A DNA stretch of 64,000 nucleotides. It comes from Taxillus chinensis (taxonomy: Eukaryota; Streptophyta; Magnoliopsida; Santalales; Loranthaceae). The position numbers were made by a program, and so were the translations under genes. The stretch covers positions 17,536,986 to 17,600,985 of the forward strand of contig CM042088.1 in NCBI GenBank assembly GCA_023512835.1. Reading direction: 5' to 3'. Position 1 is the first letter of the stretch. Each line of letters opens with the position of its first letter. This document shows positions 1 to 10,747 of the stretch, in pieces. The notes beneath the pieces were generated by a model. The model had not been told where the DNA came from. It worked only from the letters and a program-made list of their open reading frames with translations, and ran no database searches.

Positions 1-2
1 TG

Positions 3-833
3 ACGAACCTGACCAGGAAGGGAGTTCCTTTTGTTTGGTCTGAGGCTTGTGAGAGTGCTTTCATGGAGTTGAAGGCACGATTGGCCTCAACACCTATCTT
101 GATTCTTCCACAGGAGGGTGTGCCTTCCGAGGTGTATTGTGATGCTTCCAGGGTGGGACTTGGTTGTGTGTTGATGCAGGCTCGGCAGGTGATTGCTTAT
201 GGATCTAGGCAGTTGAGACCACATGAGCAGAACTATCCCACGCATGATTTGGAGTTGGCTGCAGTGATCTTTGCACTTAAGAGCTGGTAGCATTATCTCC
301 TTGGGGAGAAGTTTGTGGTGTATACGGACCACAAGAGCTTGCAGTATATCTTTTCTCAGAGAGACCTGAACCTTAGGCAGAGGCGGTGGGTGGAGTACCT
401 ACAGCAGTTTCAGTTTGATATGATGTATACCCCTAGGAAGGGTAACGTGGTGGCAGATGCTCTGAGTAGGAAGAGCAGGGCCGTGGTGGCCCATTGTGCC
501 ATTAAGGAATGGGAAATGATGGGCCAGTTGGCGGCGATAAGGTTGCAGATGGTGACCAGTGAGGGGCGAGGGACCCTCAGTGTTGTTGTAGCAGTCCCAG
601 AGATGCAGCACAGGATCATAGAGGATCAGCTGGGGGACGTTGATTGTGAGGTCATCCGCCACCGGATTCAGACTGGGCAGGCATCTTCTGATTGGACTGA
701 GGATGCTGAGCATATATTGAGGTATAGGGGTCGCCTGATAGTTCCCACTTCTCTTCAGGAGGAGGTTCTTCGGGAATTTCACCAGTCGAGGTTATTGTAC
801 ATCCTGGTGGGACCAAGATGTACCATGCCGTGA
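3..833 (+). pseudogene. T1 pol: RNase H and connection region, broken
   Basis: The reading frame enters from the left inside the RT/RNase H linker. RNase H shows the catalytic Asp in [13 protein letters not shown], the Glu in [14 protein letters not shown] and the second Asp in TDHKSLQYIF, followed by the tether region. A TAG at 288-290 replaces the Gln of the usual SWQHYLLG motif, so a single CAG-to-TAG change breaks the frame. The frame is then open to 833. A frameshift near 795 moves the zinc-binding segment into another frame. The chain copied RNA to DNA and degraded the RNA template; this copy cannot make a full enzyme. Confidence 0.85.
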
Positions 834-911
834 GGAGGCGGTTTTGGTGGCCAGGCCTGAAGAAGGCCGTTGCTGATTTTGTGAGGAGGTGTTTGACCTG
901 TCGCCAGGTCA
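798..911 (+). pseudogene. T1 integrase N-terminal HHCC zinc-binding segment, out of frame
   Basis: In the frame starting at 798 the segment reads as a typical retroelement HHCC module: HPGGTKMYHA, then FWWPGLKK, then CLTCRQV. It belongs between the RNase H frame (ending 833) and the integrase frame (open from 889) but lies in a third frame, so at least two small indels separate the three parts. It would bind zinc and help integrase multimerise on the cDNA ends. Seen directly by frame comparison with T2 and T3. Confidence 0.75.
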
Positions 912-2034
912 GGCGCAGCACCTGAGATCAGCTGGTGAGTTGCAGCCATTGCCAGTGCCAGAGTGGAAATGGGACCACGTGACCATGGATTTTGTCACTG
1001 GACTTCCTCGTTCCAGGGGACACGACACCATATGGGTTATTGTGGACCGGTTGACCAAATTGGCGCATTTTATTCCGATTCGAGAGACAGACCCAGTGAG
1101 GACTTTGGGACAGAGGTATATTGATGTTATTGTGCGGTTGCATGGAGTCCCATTATCTATTGTATCTGATCGGGATGCGAGGTTCACCTCTCAGTTTTGG
1201 AGACAATTGCAGCGAGCTTTGGGTACTAGGGTGAACCTCAGTACAGCCTTTCATCCGCAGACGGATGGTCAGTCGGAGCGGACGATTCAGACGCTCAAGG
1301 ATATGTTGCGTGCCTGTGTCGTAGATTTTGGAGACTGTTGGGAGACTCACCTTCCTTTGGTGGAGTTCTCTTACAACAACAGTTATCAGGCCATGATTGG
1401 GATGGCTCCGTATGAGGCGCTGCATGGGTGGCCGTGTAGATCACCCTTGTGTTGGGCACAGACGGGAGAGACAGCAGTTCTCGGTCCCGATATGGTTCGA
1501 GAAACCACGGAGATAGTGCAGTTGATTCGACAGCGCATGTTGACAGCGCAGAGTACGCAGAAGTCCTATGCAGACCAGAGGCGTCGACCCTTGCAGTTTG
1601 AGGTGGGTGACCGTGTATTTTTGCGGGTTTTGCCGCATCGAGGGCATCGGAGGTTTGGACGTGGATCCAAACTTTCCCCTCATTTTGTGGGGCCGTTTGA
1701 GATTGTTGCCACCATGGGCGCAATGGCTTATCGATTAGCTTTGCCACCAGAGTTGGCGCGAGTACATGATGTGTTTCATGTGTCTCAGTTGAGGCGGTAT
1801 CACCCAGATCCTTCTCATGTGTTGGACTATCGCGAGATAGACTTGGCTGATGATGGTGCCGTTTTTGAGATGCTGGCACAGATTTTGGACAGGCGGGACC
1901 AGGTCTTGCGAGGCAAGACGATCCCACTAGTTCGGGTGTTATGGCGACACCGAGGCATGGAGGAGCAGACTTGGGAGAAAGAGAGCCAGATGCGGATTCT
2001 TCATCCTGAGCTGTTCGAGGACGATCAGTCCTGA
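889..2034 (+). pseudogene. T1 integrase core plus C-terminal chromodomain
   Basis: A 381-codon open frame; the first ATG is only where the frame opens after a frameshift and is not a native start. The DDE catalytic core is visible: Asp in MDFVTGLP, Asp in VSDRDARFTS and Glu in DGQSERTIQTLK. It is followed by YNNSYQ and the GPFEIV SH3-like region. From about residue 315 a chromodomain follows (ILDRRDQVLRG, VRVLWRHRG, EQTWEKES) and the protein ends LFEDDQS. In chromoviruses this tail targets integration to heterochromatin. The core is intact, but the protein is separated from the rest of pol by frameshifts. Confidence 0.88.
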
Positions 2035-2293
2035 GGTGGGGAGGATGAGAGGACCTTCTATGAGGTATGAGTTATGTTTTATGCATTTGTTTTGCATATA
2101 TGGTTTGTGATGTGGTTTAGCTCGTTGTTGTTGGATTTTGTCAGCCCTTTTGGCTTGTTGCGAGTTGCATTGCACATGTGTGATCGGTGATCATGTTTTA
2201 TGTTTTGTTGTGGGGACATTGAGCTTGAATTTTGCTATGTCCTTTGGGCATGTGTTTTATTTTCGAGGACGAAAAGTCCTAAGGTGGGGAGGA
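2035..2293 (+). other. T1 3' untranslated region and polypurine tract
   Basis: No coding signal. The segment ends in the purine run AAGGTGGGGAGGA (2281-2293) immediately before the LTR start TGTAAAG, the expected plus-strand primer for reverse transcription. A nearly identical run, GAGGTGGGGAGGATGA, sits at 2033-2048 right after the pol stop codon. Confidence 0.75.
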
Positions 2294-2316
2294 TGTAAAG
2301 ACTCGTATTCGGGTAG
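2294..2316 (+). repeat. T1 3' LTR, first 23 bases
   Basis: Start of the T1 3' LTR before the Athila-like insertion. The last five bases, GGTAG (2312-2316), recur at 16490-16494 as the target-site duplication of that insertion. Confidence 0.85.
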
Positions 2317-3830
2317 TGACAGACAAGATTTTTAGCCTCTCTAAAAGAGCTAGCTAACGTCGTTAAATCTCTCTTCAAAATAATAAATTCCCTAAGTTTG
2401 CACTAAAAGAATAGCAGCAAGAAAGGGGTCGAACCCACAGGGATTAGCCTAGTTCTCTAGTTCTCAAATCAAATCACCCAATTACTCTTGTTCTATAAAA
2501 TGTCTTGGCACAAAAAGTTTTCTTTTCTAAACTAAAGATCTAATTTTTATGTGGTTTTCTGAATAAACAAAGAAAGTAAACTGATTTTAGGATTAAGAAT
2601 CAAGGATTAAAAGCATCTAGGGTCACAATTTCACCTCCCTATGTTATCTCTCCTGGTTCATGGTATTAGGGTTGTCGATTGAAAACATGCTAAACATAAG
2701 CCAAGGACAACAAATGGTCATTGAGGTCCTTTTAAGAGTTGTATGCCAGAATGGTCATCTAAACACACAAACATGCAAAGCCAATAAATCATACTTGCAA
2801 AAGGATAATGATCACACCAATTACAAATAAGTTATGAATCTCAATCTGCCCCAGACTAGGGCTAAGAATACCAAGGTGTACATCCAAAGATAGAACTTAA
2901 GAACAGATTCATAAAACATGCAAAACTCAATCATCCAAACCCAATATTCATAAACACAGCAAAGCAACAAGGGGGCTACATTGCTCCCCTAGATTAAAAG
3001 ACTACTCACGCATGATTACAAGCAAAACCATAGCAGAAAAGCTCAACATCTTCTTCTTGATCACGCGCACAGCAAAGCTTCAAATCCAAGCTCCAAAATC
3101 CGCAACGGCTGCTGCGACGGCTGCGACGGCTGCTCTCCTAGGTCAAGGAGCACCTCCAAGTCGTGGAGCCTCTCTCTCTAAAACGTGTAGGGGGGTTAGG
3201 TATTCATAGCAGAGGGCGTGGATGCTGTATTTATAGAGGTTGGATGGGCCTTGAGGTGTGTAACCTAGCCCATCTATCAAAACGACGTAGTTTTGATAAG
3301 TAACACTCGAAACATTAAAAACTCTATCTTCCATCCACAATTTGGACTTGGGCCTTCAGGAACAAATGATCAGCATGGAAAAACGATTGGATCGGTCCAA
3401 AAATATCTCTGCACGCCAATTTGCACGTGATATGGTGAAATCACGTGCACCTCCAAATCAGCTCAAACTTCTCCCCAAGCTTCCTTGCATCCTGTAGAGG
3501 CCTGAGAGGCAAAAATATGCTTGCACGTGATATGGGTGAATTCACGTGCAACTCCAAATTAGCTCCAAATGCTCTGAAATTTCTCTGGTAGGTAGAGGAC
3601 ATCATTCCAAGCAACTTTTCTTCTTGCACGCCAATTGTTTGAGGTCATCTACTATGTCAAAAGTGAGGTCCAAAATCTGCCAAAACAGCTTAAAAACGCA
3701 TGTATTTGCAACTAGCATCTTCCTAGGGGTTAGAGCAAATATATATGATATATGAAGCAATAAGGCTCTAATCATGCTCTTAAACATCCTAAATAAACAC
3801 TAGAATAACGGCATAAAATGCACGTTATCA
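2317..3830 (-). repeat. Athila-like 3' LTR (left copy)
   Basis: Begins TGACAGACAAG and ends CACGTTATCA on the plus strand; 1514 bp, the same length as the right copy. It holds U3 promoter elements at 3228-3548. Differences from the right copy are few and several are CAG/CGA or CTG/CG type. Confidence 0.9.
3228..3548 (-). promoter_or_regulatory. U3 promoter module of the Athila-like LTR (left copy)
   Basis: Read on the minus strand: four CACGTG G-boxes (3543-3548, 3524-3529, 3442-3447, 3424-3429), then a palindrome of form ATCAAAAC-GACGTA-GTTTTGAT (3276-3297), then a TATA box CTATAAATA (3228-3236). The right LTR repeats the set (G-boxes near 16083-16207, palindrome 15935-15956). The same set in similar order occurs in the Tekay-like LTRs T2 and T3. 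CACGTG and ACGT cores are typical bZIP/bHLH sites; the binding factors are unknown. Confidence 0.65.
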
Positions 3831-4797
3831 AATACACCACACTTGAACCATTGCTTGTCCTCAAGCAAAAACATACAAGCATGCAAAAATAAAATAAACA
3901 CGCAGTCAAACGGAAGAAAAATAAAATAACAATCAAGGAGAATCATGGTTTCCTAAGCATGCAACTCATTTTGATGCTTAAATTCCCATTTCATCATGAT
4001 AGAGTTGCATGCTTAGGAAACCATGATTCTCCTTGATTGTTATTTTATTTTTCTTCCGTTTGACTACGTGTTTATTTTATTTTTGCATGCTTGTATGTTT
4101 TTGCTTGAGGACAAGCAATGGTTCAAGTGTGGTGTATTTGATAACGTGCATTTTATGCCGTTATTCTAGTGTTTATTTAGGATGTTTAAGAGCATGATTA
4201 GAGCCTTATTGCTTCATATATCATATATATTTGCTCTAACCCCTAGGAAGATGCTAGTTGCAAATACATGCGTTTTTAAGCTGTTTTGGCAGATTTTGGA
4301 CCTCACTTTTGACATAGTAGATGACCTCAAACAATTCACGTGCAACTCCAAATTAGCTCCAAATGCTCTGAAATTTCTCTGGTAGGTAGAGGACATCATT
4401 CCAAGCAACTTTTCTTCTTGCACGCCAATTGTTTGAGGTCATCTACTATGTCAAAAGTGAGGTCCAAAATCTGCCAAAACGACTTAAAAACGCATGTATT
4501 TGCAACTAGCATCTTCCTAGGGGTTAGAGCAAATATATATGATATATGAAGCAATAAGGCTCTAATCATGCTCTTAAACATCCTAAATAAACACTAGAAT
4601 AACGGCATAAAATGCACGTTATCAAATACACCACACTTGAACCATTGCTTGTCCTCAAGCAAAAACATACAAGCATGCAAAAATAAAATAAACACGCAGT
4701 CAAACGGAAGAAAAATAAAATAACAATCAAGGAGAATCATGGTTTCCTAAGCATGCAACTCTATCATGATGAAATGGGAATTTAAGCATCAAAATGA
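3541..4797. repeat. Duplication / inverted triplication / duplication of the LTR-end segment
   Basis: A segment covering the end of the LTR and the start of the internal region is present three times: direct (3541-3970), inverted (about 3968-4337) and direct (4334-4797). The first junction shares ACTC and the second AATT between the joined sequences, i.e. 4-bp microhomology. The arms are nearly identical. The right LTR region has only the single normal arrangement. Confidence 0.85.
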
Positions 4798-6032
4798 GTC
4801 ATAGCTTAGTTCATTCATGTCCATATCCCTAGTCCAACAACCATGCAATATCTCCACTTAAATTTCAGATATGAGCAAGCATTCCATGATAAAATAGCAC
4901 CTAGTTTCCCTTTAAGTTCTTACCAAGGATAAGCAGCCTCACTCAAATATAATAATTCTCAAGCCCAATACCTATCAATGAACAATGGATGGAAAACTCT
5001 ATCTCTACACTCGCCATCACTATTCATTAAGTACTTGCCAAGCAATCATGAGAGTTCCATATTGTGCTCATCAAAGAAAACACACTCACTATTCTACTTT
5101 ATTTGAACTCACACGCTATTCTAATAACTGAATAAACAAAACATGAGCCAGGAGAATTGAGCTCAACACTCTCAAAACAAAACACAAATCAGCCAATGTG
5201 GCTTCACAAATCTAAACAATCACACATAAACATCAAGCCATTGTGGCTTTTATTCCGAGTCTTTTTTTTTTTTTTTTTTTTATAATAACCTTACAAGGTT
5301 GCATTTTATGCTCTCCCTTGATGGATTATTCACTCTTTTTTTTTTTACTCACATAACACATAAATAAGACTGATTTTTTTTTTAATGCAAACTCCTTGCC
5401 ATTTTGCTACATAAGGAGAGACAGAAATTCATTGATGTCTCACATCCCATTTCCCAATTAAGTGATGGCTTTTTCACATTTTATATCACAGCCTTTTCTA
5501 ATAATATCACAAAATAAAGAAAAGAATGCAAAGACAATCACAATGACTTAGAGGTCTTGCATCCTAACTCCACACACCAAACACCGAGCACTAATAAGTA
5601 ATCACATGCTTACTTGACTCCTACCATTAAATAACCAATGTTGAATGCAAGATGAGTAGCAAATCAAACTATTACCCATAAACCATAAATGTCACTCAAG
5701 GGCTAAAAAGAAGTCTGTTCTCATTTTTCATTTCTTTTTCACTCAACTTTAAGGGTTACTTAGGTCTATCATAGCATTTCATGCTCGGCTAATATTCAAA
5801 ACTCAGCTCCAAAAACATGGTGATATCATTCAAAAGATATAGACATGATTAAACCAATTCAGAGCACATTTTAACTACTTTAACACCCTTATCACAACAT
5901 GATACTAATGTGGCATAAAAATTAAATTTTAAGCCAAAATTGCATACTTAATATCCATGTCTCCACAAACAAATCATTCAAGCAAACAACTCAAATAATC
6001 ATGCAAATAAAAACAGTTTTTTTTTTTTTTTT
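4798..6032 (-). other. Athila-like 3' untranslated region
   Basis: AT-rich DNA without a convincing reading frame, containing T/A homopolymers (about 5263-5281, 5333-5346, 6018-6034). It lies between the ULP1-like ORF and the 3' LTR of the minus-strand element. Nothing else is recognised. Confidence 0.6.
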
Positions 6033-6189
6033 TTAAATAAAACATGCAATCACAACATAAAAGACAAGCAAGTGGCTCAAGTCACTCCCATACACCACAC
6101 TTAAAATATGCAATGTCCGCATGGCATAAAAGAAGGAGTAGGAAAAACAGTTACCCCTGGTTTGGCACACTTGTAATAGTAGATGACAT

Positions 6190-8517
6190 TGGCCACCATT
6201 CGTCGCACTGAGCCACAAAGTCGGCCGACGTCTCGCCACGCACTTCCCAATTTTCCTTCCCTTGCGAATACCCATCATGTAGTAGCAAACAAAGATCCCA
6301 CAACTGAATTGGTCAAGTTGTTGGGGAATTTGCATTTCATTGTAGTGAATAAGAGGGAGCTTGTCCGCCAACAAGCCTTCTTTGATCATTGCCACTTTCA
6401 TGCGTTTGATGAACCCATGCACTAACCGTCTTTTCCGTCTAGCAAACCCTTCGCCTTGGCTTGGATCATATAGACACGGCATGGCCTACATCCGATTCAC
6501 ACGGACAAGTACATAGTGGCGATCAATGTGCACCGGAATCAGGCACCTCATGCATACCATGCCAAGGGCGGTGCCCTTCATTCTCTCCATTAATGCGTTG
6601 GCGCCATACTTCCTCGGACAGTGGTTGATTGAAAAGCTCACACAGCATGATGGAAGTGTACCCAGCTAAGGGGTAATTATGAGGCTCGGCCTCCACTACA
6701 TACCGCATGGTCCTGGAGAAGAGGTCTATCTCGTCGGCATAGAGATATTCATTCTCTGAGATCCTCTTCAAGCTAAAAGGAGTGAAGATATCATTATCCC
6801 GTATAAATCGAGCCCTATGACCTGTGGAATTGATGAATTCTTCAAATGCCGCTTGGCTCTCTTCAGACGATAAAGCTGGATTAATGATTAAATGAACAGG
6901 AGGGCCAAGTAGATCTTCAGGTTCAGCAGGCATGTATGCACCCCAAGATACCTGGAAGTATAGCAGGCACCGGGGCCTGAGAATATGCGAGGATCGTAAA
7001 AGGCCGGAAGGGTGAATACCCCTGCGCCTGGCTCTGCCTCCTCTTGAGGTTGGAAGGGTGAATACCCTGTTGCCGGCGCCGCCTCCTCTTGGATGATAAT
7101 GAGATGGCCGAGCTGAAGGTTCTTGTTGAGGTGGATCTGCCTGGGCTGGATAAGCATCTTCGGGGGGATGGAGAGGGTTCTTCATCAGGATATCTCCACT
7201 ATAGGAGAACGTTTTGATGCTTTCCTCTTGCTCAAAGCCTTCCGGATTTTTCCTAGGAGGCCTTTGACTTCTTTGTTGTCCTTCCTCGGGGCTTCCACCT
7301 CGCTGCCGGGTTCTGGCATTGGCCTCCCTGAGCTGCTGTGTTTCTTGCCTCCAAGCTTCGATAGATGCGGCAGGAGGAGCTTCGGGGCCTCCCATGCTCT
7401 AGGTGATGCATGAGCGGCTACATCTGGGGCCTCCCATGCTCTGGTTCTAGGTTGTGAAGTAGCGTGTTGGTCTCCAAGAGATGAGGGCCATTAATTCTTC
7501 AAATTGGGCATTAGTGATGTGCCCATTAGTGATCGCCCAATTGATGACCTCCACTTCGCTCACCACCTGCCCGCTAATGCCTTGAAAGAAATTGAAAATG
7601 TCTTCTTTGTGTACATTGAACCGCATGTACATGGCAGTGAGTCTGGTATAAAGTCTGCTTCCTTTGATCCAAATGAGGAGAGGTCTCCCTTGCAAAGTCC
7701 GTGGATCGCTCCACATGAACACCGTGCCTAGCGGGCCGTGATGGAGGAGGAACATTGGTTGCCCAATGACCTCTGGTGCTGACCCCCAAACCTCCTTCGA
7801 CTTGCAATACTCTTAACACCCAGGTGAGAAGGAAAAGTAATGCTCTCCATGGAGGAAAATTGCAAAGCAGGCATGCTTTGAAATATCACACACAAAATTC
7901 TGCCATTTATCTGCTTGGATGAGTTTTTCTTCCACCATTTAAAAATGGTAGTGGCCCAATCCACATTTAGCATATGATCAATGCTATACATGAACTCCAG
8001 GTGTGGCTTAGGCACACTATCTAGCCCACTGGTCCGAATCAATAAGCATTTCCCTACCAGGTAAGCTAGGCATCTAAATTTTCCAACAAAACCATTCTTG
8101 GTATACCGCCTTCGACTTTGAAATTTTCTAGCATAGTTACATGCAGTACCAAATTCTCCTAGGCTTAGGCGAGGGAAGCTACTACTCGGGTTCAGGGAGG
8201 TTAAAGCAATTTCTAATAATATCGGGGGTTATTTCGACATAAACCCCTTGCACAACCCCTATCGGTTCATCCTCATTCCCAGAGACAGATGCATAGAAGT
8301 CTTGTAAGGCAGAATAGGAAATAGCTGGTCGGGCAGATACTAACCTTTGTAATCCCGAGTTTGAATTTTAACGACCACCTCTCTAGCCCAGCCCGGCTCC
8401 GAAGCCTCCAAAGCCCGCATGTCCAGGAGCATGCCCCAAGAGTATCTCCTCCTCAGGTTGGCTATCAGCACTAGGTGAGTGCACCTCCTCCTGGCCAGTC
8501 CTCCTTGTGCGCACCAT
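6190..8517 (-). pseudogene. Extra 3' ORF of the Athila-like element ending in a ULP1-like (C48) cysteine protease domain, degenerate
   Basis: The likely start is MVRTRRTG at 8517, an Arg-rich N-terminus, just downstream of a TATA box at 8641-8650. The frame is broken several times. Recognisable parts are a region with KPHLEFMYSIDHM (about 7990), a Pro/Arg/Gln-rich linker (about 7000-7390) and a C-terminal protease block. In that block, CLIPVHIDRHYVLVRVN supplies His (6516-6518), CLYDP supplies Asp (6465-6467), and QQLDQFSCGIFVC supplies the oxyanion Gln (6318-6320) and catalytic Cys (6300-6302). His-Asp spacing is 17 codons, as in yeast Ulp1 (His514/Asp531); Asp-Cys is 55. A TAG at 6486-6488 lies between His and Asp, so this copy is dead. 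The family removes SUMO or similar modifiers. Its role in the element is unknown. Confidence 0.75.
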
Positions 8518-8640
8518 CTTTGGAATGAGAAAATAAGAACAAGAGCGAAACAGCGAAGAGCAAGAGAGCAAAAGGGTAGAGCTTCTCTAATACTCGGATC
8601 CGGAGTGATTTTGGTGTGGAAGCCTTTGAAGATGGCCTCC

Positions 8641-9083
8641 CTTTATATAGCGTGCGAAGGAAAGAGGCTCCAATTGGCGTGATACACGTGCCCCTAACTT
8701 TTCGAGTGTTTCGACCAAAATACCCTCTTGCACGTGAATTGGCTGAATTGGCGTGCGGTCGAATCGTCCCAAACTTTGGTGGTAGGTCCCCACCGAGCTG
8801 GCAAGCAATACTTCCTTTCGCACGTGAATTGTAGGAAGCTTCTAGGAGGGCTAAAATCGGTATTTTGCATTTTTGGGCCTCCATATGACAGACTAGCAAT
8901 TCGCGTGCAAGAGTAAACGTGATTCACATGGTCTTCATCTACCATTCCAGAAAGTTACGACTCAAAAGGAGGTGCACGTGAATTGGGCAATTCACGTTCA
9001 AAATCACGTTCAGGCCCAAACTGGCCCAAATTTCTCCACCGAGTTGCTTATGCATTATGGACCATCTTTAAGTCTTGCACGTG
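8641..9083 (-). promoter_or_regulatory. Internal promoter-like block before the ULP1-like ORF
   Basis: On the minus strand, G-boxes CACGTG occur at 9078-9083, 8975-8980, 8821-8826, 8731-8736 and 8685-8690, followed by a TATA box (8641-8650) about 125 bases before the ORF start at 8517. Text around 9045-9110 matches the LTR U3 closely in wording (AAATTTCTCC, then CTTGCACGTGAATTGTTTGAG). The simplest reading is a second promoter driving the extra ORF, derived from or shared with the LTR promoter. Confidence 0.55.
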
Positions 9084-9433
9084 AATTGTTTGAGCCCATC
9101 TTCAAGCACTTTTGGGCTTCACTTGCTCCTTGCTCCTTGACTTTGACTTTAAAAATAATTCCACAAGTTCAGGACCCAAAAATTTGCTCATCCTGCACAT
9201 GGTTAGCTAAGAAAGGAACAAAGTCTCCTGCACAATGGTTAGCTTGCAAACAAATTTATTGAAGAAAACAAATAAGAGAAAATAACATAATATAAAACAC
9301 AAGAATAAACATTGGGTTGCCTCCCAATCAGCGCTTTATTTAAAGTCTGTAGCTAGACTTTCAGTGATGATCATGCAATGGTGAAAGAGAGGGAATCAAC
9401 TATCTCCCTCTCGAGTTGAATCAAAGTAAGGTT
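9084..9433 (-). other. Spacer between integrase and internal promoter
   Basis: No reading frame of note. It contains a purine-rich stretch on the minus strand and the tail of the integrase transcript. Nothing further is recognised. Confidence 0.4.
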
Positions 9434-10747
9434 TCACCTATTGCCATTCACCCAAAATTTCTTGCCATCTACGACTTGGAGCTCAAAGCTCCCATATGGC
9501 TTCTTATCAACTATCACAAAAGGTCCCATCCACTTGGACCTTAATTTGCCAGGAAATAACCTCAACCTTGTGTTAAATAGAAGAACTTTCTGTCCTAAGG
9601 TTAAAGGTTCATTGTTGAGTTGCCTATCATGCCATTTCTTAGTTCTTTCTTTGTAAAATTTAGCACTATCATAGGCATCCAACCTAAGCTCATCTAACTC
9701 AATTAATTGGGTCATCCTAAGCTCCTTGATCTCTTGTGGGTTGAAATTTAACTTCTTCAAGGCCCAATGAGCCTTGTGTTCTAGTTCCACAGGCAAGTGA
9801 CATGCCTTACCATATAGAATACGGTAAGGTGACATCCCAATGGGAGTTTTGTAAGCTGTCCTATATGCCCATAAGGCTTCATCAAGCCTTTGAGACCAAT
9901 CTTTCCTATTGGCTCCAACAGTTTTCTCTAAAATGGCCTTAATCTCCCTGTTGGACACTTCGCTTGTCCATTAGCTTGTGGGTGGTAAGCTAAAGACTTC
10001 CTATGAGTGACACCATACTTGTTCAACAATTTGTCAAATAATTTGTTGCGAAATGACTACCCTCATCATCGATTATAGCCCTTGGTGTCCCAAAACGGCT
10101 AAAGATGTTCCTAGTAAGGAAGTGAGTCACAACCCTAGCATCATTCACTCTAGTAGGAATAGCTTCTACCCACTTAGACACATAATCCACAGCAAGCAAA
10201 ATGTATGAGTACCCATCGAATTGGGGAATGGTCCCATGAAGTCAATGCCCCAAATGTCAAAAATTTCAACCGGAAGAATTCCAGTTAATGGCATCTCATT
10301 TTTCCTAGACAAACCACCTACCCTTTGACATCTATCACACTTTTTGATGTAGACATAGGTGTCTCTCACCATGTGAGGCCAATAAAAGCCACACCGCATG
10401 ATCTTAGCCACAGTTCTTTGCACCCCAAAGTGGCCCCCATAATGTGATGCATGACAATGATGTATTATGTCATCTACTTCTTCCTCAAGGACACACTTTC
10501 TAACGATTTGGTCTGGACACCTCCTATAAAGAATTGGGTCTTCCCAAATGTATTTCCTAGCATCCACTACCAATTTCTTTCTCTGGTGATAGTCTAACCG
10601 CTTGGGTATGAACCCGGTGGCTAAATAATTTGCTATGTCGGCAAACCAAGGAAGATGATGCACCTCAAACAACTTCTCATCAGGAAAGTCATCTACAATG
10701 GGTAGAGACTTAGGTGCATTCTCCACACGGGAGAGGTGATCAGCCAC
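9434..10747 (-). pseudogene. Athila-like integrase, broken
   Basis: The N-terminal part (10747-10166) shows the HHCC zinc module (HHCHASHYGGH, then CDRCQRVGG) and the first catalytic Asp in WGIDFMGPFP. The second Asp (AIIDDEGSHF) is readable near 10060 in a shifted frame. The Glu region is disrupted around 9955-9990, after which a long clean frame (9958-9434) carries the C-terminal part: [31 protein letters not shown], split here only by description, then [18 protein letters not shown]. This layout is typical of Athila/Tat. Integrase inserted the cDNA; this copy is not functional as read. Confidence 0.85.

Noticed and set aside
3012..3340. Short frames over an Ala-rich stretch in the Athila-like LTR
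   Set aside because: The text lies in the LTR leader, is repeated in the other LTR and shows only a GCGACGGCT simple repeat; not a gene.
3546..4581. Several identical 60-69 codon frames on both strands
   Set aside because: They are repeated readings of the triplicated LTR-end segment and carry no protein signal.
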